Position numbers and translations under genes: made by a program. Below the pieces are notes generated by a model. The model was not told the DNA's origin. It ran no database searches and was given only the letters and a program-made list of their open reading frames with translations. Source: an uncultured Eubacteriales bacterium (GTDB taxonomy: Bacteria > Bacillota_A > Clostridia > Oscillospirales > Oscillospiraceae). From it: DNA of 10,256 nucleotides. Where the stretch lies: assembly GCA_949742895.1 (NCBI GenBank), contig CATJRT010000156.1:1-10256 (forward strand). The letters are read 5' to 3'. Positions 6,750 to 10,256 of the stretch are shown here, piece by piece (position 1 is the first letter of the stretch; every line of letters starts with the position of its first letter).

Positions 6750-7673
6750 ATGGAGCTTCAACACCTGCGGTATTTTAGGGATATTGCCCGCTTGGAGAGC
6801 ATCTCCCGCGCAGCGGAGGTGAACCACATCGCGCAGCCCGCTATGAGCCGGGTGGTGTCCGTATTGGAAAAGGAATTCGGTGTGGCTCTGTTCGACCGGG
6901 TGGGGCGGAACATCCGGCTCAACGCCTGCGGCGGTATTCTGCTGAAAGCGGCGGAGCAGAGCCTGTCCATCCTGGATTCGGTACAGGAGGAAATCGACTT
7001 CTACAACGGGCAGATCACCGGGAGCGTGAAGGTGTGCGTCCATGCCCCGGTGTACCTGTTTGGCGAGCTGTGCGAGACGTTCCGTCGCATCTACCCTTTG
7101 GTGAAAATGGACGTGCAGAATCCCCCCGTGGGAGAGGTCATGATGTTAAGTCCGCAGTATGACTTGTTCCTCTACATGGGGCCCGTGAAATATGACGGCA
7201 GCTATACCGCCCGATGTCTACTGTCCCAGGAACTGGTAGCCCTGGTGAGGCCGGAGAACCCTCTGTCCGGCCAGGGCTGCATCTCATTTCAGGACCTGGC
7301 AAACCAGGAATTGGTGGTGCCCCGGTTCGGGGCGGTGCGGGACATCATATACGCATACTGCTATCAGTCCGGCTTCATTCCAAAGGTGGCCGGTGAGGTG
7401 AGCCTTACATCGGGCCAGAAAATGCTGCTGGATACCCAGCCGGAACGGCGGGCGGCAGTGCTGCTGCGGGAGGTGGACGGCGACTGGGGCGGTGATTACC
7501 GGGTCCTCCCCTTTGCGGACCCACCCAGGGGCGTGGATATCAGCCTTGCTTGGAGCTGCGCCACGCCCCTGCGTCCGTCGGTGGAGGCATTCCGGGATTT
7601 TGCACTGCACTATTATATGGAAAACGACCCGATGTACCCAAATGGAATGGATGTGCCGTATCACACACCATAG
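6750..7673 (+). CDS. LysR-type transcriptional regulator divergent from the hydrolase operon
   Basis: A 307-residue regulator. Residues 1-60 form the N-terminal winged helix-turn-helix (MELQHLRYFRDIARLESISR, AAEVNHIAQPAMSR, LEKEFGVALFDR), the hallmark of the LysR family. Residues about 90-300 form the periplasmic-binding-protein-like effector domain. The ATG at 6750 is preferred because GGGAGGG (6734-6740) lies 9 bases upstream; the earlier in-frame TTG at 6732 overlaps that ribosome binding site. It is transcribed away from the hydrolase operon from an overlapping promoter, the classic layout for a LysR protein that represses itself and activates its neighbour in response to a pathway compound. 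The inducer is unknown but is plausibly the hydrolase substrate. An 18-bp-stem terminator begins immediately after its stop codon. Confidence 0.9.
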   Translation: MELQHLRYFRDIARLESISRAAEVNHIAQPAMSRVVSVLEKEFGVALFDRVGRNIRLNACGGILLKAAEQSLSILDSVQEEIDFYNGQITGSVKVCVHAPVYLFGELCETFRRIYPLVKMDVQNPPVGEVMMLSPQYDLFLYMGPVKYDGSYTARCLLSQELVALVRPENPLSGQGCISFQDLANQELVVPRFGAVRDIIYAYCYQSGFIPKVAGEVSLTSGQKMLLDTQPERRAAVLLREVDGDWGGDYRVLPFADPPRGVDISLAWSCATPLRPSVEAFRDFALHYYMENDPMYPNGMDVPYHTP

Positions 7674-7722
7674 ACAAAATCTGCGGCCCGCTGGGATTAC
7701 TCCGGCGGGCCGCAGATTTTGT
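7674..7722. terminator. Strong terminator after the LysR gene, possibly bidirectional
   Basis: ACAAAATCTGCGGCCCGC (7674-7691) and its exact complement (7705-7722) form an 18-bp stem around a 13-base loop. The arm begins at the base after the LysR stop codon. The outer A/T pairs give a U-tract on either strand, so it could also stop leftward transcription from the MATE operon. Confidence 0.88.
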
Positions 7723-7766
7723 TGGTATACCTTCAGCCGTTCCGTCCCGGCTGCAAATACAGCTTC

Positions 7767-7929
7767 TTAAGGAAGCGCTGATTCAATACGTCTGCGGCGC
7801 TTTGCGGATATTTCACGCCAGAATTTTGTTGCATTTTGAAATAAAAAATTATTCCTGCAAAATTGCGCCGCATTCTGACGCAAAATCTCTCACAAACCGC
7901 TTTTGCCGATTTAATCAGCCCTTCCTTAA
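7767..7929. mobile_element. MITE-like element with IS5-type ends
   Basis: TTAAGGAAGCGCTGATT (7767-7783) and AATCAGCCCTTCCTTAA (7913-7929) are inverted repeats with one mismatch. If TTAA is the target duplication, the element is 7771-7925 (155 bases) with ends starting GGAAG. IS5-group elements favour YTAR targets, which TTAA fits, and IS5 itself begins GGAAG, so an IS5-related transposase could have moved it; this is inference. Nested inner repeats TGCGGCGC (7793-7800)/GCGCCGCA (7865-7872) and AATTTTG (7822-7828)/CAAAATT (7858-7864) would let the strand fold into a long hairpin. It encodes no convincing protein. With the terminator it fills the gap between the LysR and MATE genes. Confidence 0.68.
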
Positions 7930-9248
7930 TAGCGGTACTTTTTCCGTTTTCCCGCAAGAAACAGCAGCGTAACCACCAGGGCCATAACCTCCGCGCCCAC
8001 AATAGAAAGCCAGATGCCGTCCAGCTTCCAAACCAGTGGGAAAATCAGCACCGCAATCACCTGGAACACCAGGGTACGCAGAAAGGAAATCCCGGCGGAC
8101 ACCGGACCATCGTTCAGCGCGGTGAAAAAGGGCGAGCCGCAGATGCAGAACCCGGAAAACAGGAAGGAGAAGGAGTAGATCAAAAAGGCCCTGAGGGTCA
8201 TGTTCAGCAGGACCTGGTCGTAGCCCACATAGATCAAGGCCAGCGGCCTTGCCAATAGCTCCGCCGCCCCAAACATGGCAAGGGCAAAAATGCCGATGAG
8301 TACAAAGCTCCTTCTCAGCAGGCCCCGCAGCTCTTCGCAGTTCTGTGCGCCATGATGGTAGCTGATCACCGGCGAAACTCCCACAGAGTAGCCGATAAAA
8401 ATAGCCTGGAAAATCATACTGACATACATCAGCACTCCGTAAGCGGCCACGCCGTCCTCCCCTGCGTACTGTAGAAGCTGGAAATTATACAGCATACTGA
8501 CCACGGACATGGAGATGTTGCTCATCAGCTCAGAGGAGCCGTTGGTACAGGTACGCAGCAACGCCTTGCCGTCGAAGCTGGTGCGGGTCAGCCGCAGCAG
8601 GCTGGAGTTGGGGCGGCTGAAGTAGACCAGCGGCAGAACGCCGCCCACGCACTGGCTGAGGGCCGTGGCCGCCGCCGCGCCCACCAGCCCCCAAGAAAAG
8701 ACCGCCACGAACAGCGCGTCCAGCACAATGTTGGTCAGCCCCGCCGCCGTCACAAACAGGCCCAGCTTGGGCTTTTCCGCCGTGGCGAACAGGCACTGGA
8801 ACTCATATTGCAGGACAAAGGCCGGGATAGCCAGCAGGATGATCCAGCCATAGGTTACGCTGTCCTCCAGAAGCTGACCGCCTGCTCCCAGGGCGGCGGC
8901 AATGGGGCGCAGGAAAATCAGGCCAAACGCTACCAGCGCCACGCCGCAGGCGATAGAGGTATAAATCAGCAGAGAGAACGTCCGGTTCGCCTTTTCCCTG
9001 TCGCCCTCGCCCATGGTCATGGCAATGAGCGCACCTCCACCCGTACCGAACATAAACCCGACGCAGCCCAAAATCATCAAAAACGGCATAATGAAATTGA
9101 CCGCAGTGAAGGGCGTTTTGCCCACAAAGTTCGATACAAAAAAGCCATTCACCACGCTGTAGATGGAGGTGAACACCATCATGATGATGGAAGGAAGGGT
9201 AAAGCGCAGCAGCTTTTGATAGTTGAAGTGATCGGATAGCTGAATCAT
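7926..9248 (-). CDS. MATE-family multidrug efflux transporter (MepA-like)
   Basis: A 440-residue polytopic membrane protein with about 12 transmembrane helices in two MatE halves. It starts with FTLPSIIMMVFTSIYSVVNGFFVSNFVG, the typical first helix of the MATE/MepA group, followed by GTGGGALIAMTMGEGDREKA and, in the second half, GYSVGVSPVISYHHGAQN. MATE proteins expel cationic drugs and toxicants using Na+ or H+ gradients. The ATG at 9248 is preferred, with GGGAG 8 bases upstream; the in-frame TTG at 9263 overlaps that site. It lies 15 bases after the marR stop codon, so the two are cotranscribed, comparable to mepR-mepA of Staphylococcus aureus. The C-terminus is short and basic (KRKKYRY), and the stop codon lies inside the TTAA flanking the MITE-like element. 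Drug range cannot be predicted. Confidence 0.9.
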   Translation of the reverse strand: MIQLSDHFNYQKLLRFTLPSIIMMVFTSIYSVVNGFFVSNFVGKTPFTAVNFIMPFLMILGCVGFMFGTGGGALIAMTMGEGDREKANRTFSLLIYTSIACGVALVAFGLIFLRPIAAALGAGGQLLEDSVTYGWIILLAIPAFVLQYEFQCLFATAEKPKLGLFVTAAGLTNIVLDALFVAVFSWGLVGAAAATALSQCVGGVLPLVYFSRPNSSLLRLTRTSFDGKALLRTCTNGSSELMSNISMSVVSMLYNFQLLQYAGEDGVAAYGVLMYVSMIFQAIFIGYSVGVSPVISYHHGAQNCEELRGLLRRSFVLIGIFALAMFGAAELLARPLALIYVGYDQVLLNMTLRAFLIYSFSFLFSGFCICGSPFFTALNDGPVSAGISFLRTLVFQVIAVLIFPLVWKLDGIWLSIVGAEVMALVVTLLFLAGKRKKYRY

Positions 9249-9263
9249 AGTACTGTCTCCCAA

Positions 9264-9683
9264 TTATGATAACTCCTTGATTTTTTCCTTGAAGGACAAA
9301 AGATATTTTTCTGTCAACGCGATATAGCACTCCAGCTCCGCGTCCGTCCAGGACTCGAAAATTTCATTTTCGATGTTCAGGACCCGTCGGGCGCTGTTCT
9401 GTGCCAAAGTCTTTCCTGCTTCGGTTAAATACACTTGCTTCTTTTTGCCGCCCCGGGTTTCCACCACGCCGGCTTCCTCCAGCTTACGCAGGGCGGAATT
9501 GATCGTCTGCTTGCTGATGCCGGACAGGCTGACGATGTCGCTGAGGGGGCAGTTATCGCCGTTCAGGCAAATGGTATATAGGATGCTCATCGCGCTGTCC
9601 GACAGGCCCAGCCTCCGCGCCGCCTCATGGTACGCCGCATCAATCTCGCTGGTGAGATAGTTGAAACGCTTTGTGTTTTCCAT
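9264..9683 (-). CDS. MarR-family repressor of the MATE operon
   Basis: A 139-residue winged helix-turn-helix regulator. The recognition region is at about 47-72 (LSDIVSLSGISKQTINSALRKLEEAG), the basic wing at about 73-88 (RGGKKKQVYLTEAGK), and flanking helices form the dimer interface, as in MarR/MepR proteins. The ATG at 9683 is chosen because AAGGAGGAGG lies directly upstream; an in-frame ATG at 9716 falls between the promoter and the operator and has no such site. Palindromic operators at 9696-9711 and 9733-9748 overlap and follow its promoter, suggesting that it represses its own operon and is released by a ligand, probably a compound exported by the MATE pump. The ligand is unknown. Confidence 0.9.
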   Translation of the reverse strand: MENTKRFNYLTSEIDAAYHEAARRLGLSDSAMSILYTICLNGDNCPLSDIVSLSGISKQTINSALRKLEEAGVVETRGGKKKQVYLTEAGKTLAQNSARRVLNIENEIFESWTDAELECYIALTEKYLLSFKEKIKELS

Positions 9684-9695
9684 AGCCTCCTCCTT

Positions 9696-9711
9696 AGTAC
9701 GAAATCGTACT
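9696..9711. promoter_or_regulatory. Operator O1, probable MarR binding site
   Basis: AGTACGA-AA-TCGTACT is a palindrome with perfect 7-base arms, just upstream of the marR ribosome binding site and about 10-25 bases downstream of the predicted transcription start. An extra half site TCGTAC lies at 9716-9721, giving GTACGAT copies 11 bases apart on the minus strand, about one helical turn. Confidence 0.75.
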
Positions 9712-9727
9712 GTCATCGTACCGTCTG

Positions 9728-9756
9728 ATTATAGTACGATTTCATACCAATGTCAA
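9728..9756 (-). promoter_or_regulatory. Full-consensus sigma-A promoter of the marR-MATE operon
   Basis: On the minus strand: -35 TTGACA (9756-9751), a 17-base spacer and -10 TATAAT (9733-9728), a perfect match to consensus at both boxes and spacing. Transcription would start near 9721. The -35 box lies inside the last codons of the upstream LysR gene. Confidence 0.92.
9733..9748. promoter_or_regulatory. Operator O2 within the promoter spacer
   Basis: AGTACGATTTCATACC is a degenerate copy of the O1 palindrome, with arms GTACGA and TCATAC differing by one base from perfect. It fills the space between the -35 and -10 boxes, so a bound repressor would block RNA polymerase directly. Its centre is 37 bases from that of O1. 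The stop codon of the upstream LysR gene (9742-9744) falls within it. Confidence 0.7.
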
Positions 9757-10256
9757 CCCCATTGCAGCAAGCCGGCATTCCTTGATAAATTCAAAGAAGC
9801 ATTTGACAGCGGGGGCCGGGTTCCGGTCCCTGCGCCGGGCCGCACTCAGTTTTCTGTGGGCCGTCTGGTCCAACTCCCGGATCGAAACCCGGTAGGGACA
9901 CCGGCGCAGTACCAGTTCAGACAGCATACTGACCCCCAGACCATTTTCCACCAGCGCCATGACTGTGCTGTCATCATGTATGTGCAGCGCGATATTGGGC
10001 CGTACTCCCGCGCTACGGAACAGCAGCTCTGCATGACTGTATCCCCCCTCCTCCAGAAGAATGAACGGCTCTTCTCCCAGCAGCTTCAGCGGAACCTGTT
10101 CAAACTGTGCCAGCTTGTGGTCCCGTGGGAGGACTGCCAACATTCTGTCCTCCCCCAGGGGAAAAGCATCCCACTGCTTTAGGGAGCGGAACACACTGAA
10201 GCCCACGTCGATTTCGCCGCTTCCCAAAAGCTGCTCAATATCCGTATAGCCGCCCT
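9742..10256 (-). CDS. LysR-type transcriptional regulator, C-terminal part (5' end outside window)
   Basis: The frame is open to the right window edge, with 171 codons visible including the stop codon; the TTG at 10227 is internal. The visible part begins GGYTDIEQLLGSGEIDVGF, a recognisable effector-domain strand of LysR regulators (domain I), followed by LAVLPRDHKLAQFEQVPLKLL and EEPFILLEEGG, then NGLGVSMLSELVL and a basic C-terminal stretch. The helix-turn-helix domain is off the window. It is transcribed in the same direction as marR-MATE and has no terminator between; the marR promoter is embedded in its last codons, so read-through into the marR operon is possible. Its own target genes are not visible. 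Codons MGLTLV at the end encode the -35 box region. Confidence 0.88.
   Translation of the reverse strand, partial: GGYTDIEQLLGSGEIDVGFSVFRSLKQWDAFPLGEDRMLAVLPRDHKLAQFEQVPLKLLGEEPFILLEEGGYSHAELLFRSAGVRPNIALHIHDDSTVMALVENGLGVSMLSELVLRRCPYRVSIRELDQTAHRKLSAARRRDRNPAPAVKCFFEFIKECRLAAMGLTLV

Noticed and set aside
7550..8002. Open frames crossing the terminator and MITE-like element (7550-7972 plus, 7733-8002 minus)
   Set aside because: They overlap the LysR or MATE coding ends and the non-coding repeat, with no ribosome binding site or domain.
9684..9716. ATG at 9716 as the marR start
   Set aside because: It has no ribosome binding site and would place operator O1 inside coding sequence; the ATG at 9683 has an excellent site directly upstream.
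9661..10182. 173-codon plus-strand frame over the partial LysR gene
   Set aside because: It is antisense to a clear LysR effector domain and runs through the marR promoter and operators.
1..10256. CRISPR arrays, tRNA or rRNA genes, phage or toxin-antitoxin modules
   Set aside because: No regularly spaced repeats, tRNA-like cloverleaf or rRNA sequence, or small paired toxin-antitoxin genes were seen on either strand.

Overview
The window looks like a chromosomal segment of a GC-rich, Gram-positive anaerobic gut bacterium, probably an Oscillospiraceae-type Firmicute (Flavonifractor/Intestinimonas/Lawsonibacter-like). This is inferred from AAGGAGG-type ribosome binding sites, sigma-A style promoters, three C-terminal S-layer homology (SLH) domains, an anaerobic DcuC-type carrier and a mucin-directed glycosidase. 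No single marker fixes the genus.

Layout. (1) Bases 3-2861, plus strand: the 3' part of a large cell-wall-anchored endo-alpha-N-acetylgalactosaminidase (GH101) whose start lies outside the window. It ends in three SLH domains and is followed by a strong hairpin terminator. (2) Bases 2967-6530, minus strand: a three-gene operon read from right to left. It holds a small putative metal-dependent C-C hydrolase of the PhlG/phloretin hydrolase family, a DcuC-family carboxylate carrier and an MFS transporter of the oxalate/formate-antiporter type. (3) Bases 6750-7673, plus strand: a LysR regulator divergent from that operon. The two promoters occupy the same 34 bp as mirror images, inside a larger concentric inverted repeat. 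(4) Bases 7674-7925: an 18-bp-stem terminator, then a MITE-like element of about 155 bp with IS5-type features, flanked by TTAA and ending exactly at the stop codon of the next gene. (5) Bases 7926-9683, minus strand: a marR-MATE efflux operon with a full-consensus promoter and two palindromic operators. (6) Bases 9742-10256, minus strand: the C-terminal part of a second LysR regulator, whose last codons carry the -35 box of the marR promoter.

How the genes may work together. The hydrolase, two anion-type transporters and divergent LysR gene form a compact catabolic cassette: uptake of an acyl-phenol or similar carboxylated substrate, cleavage of a carbon-carbon bond, and export or exchange of the acid product, under LysR control. 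The substrate is unknown. The marR-MATE pair is a self-repressed drug/toxicant efflux unit. The GH101 enzyme is an independent surface enzyme acting on mucin O-glycans. The hydrolase cassette is the best candidate for something not yet described.
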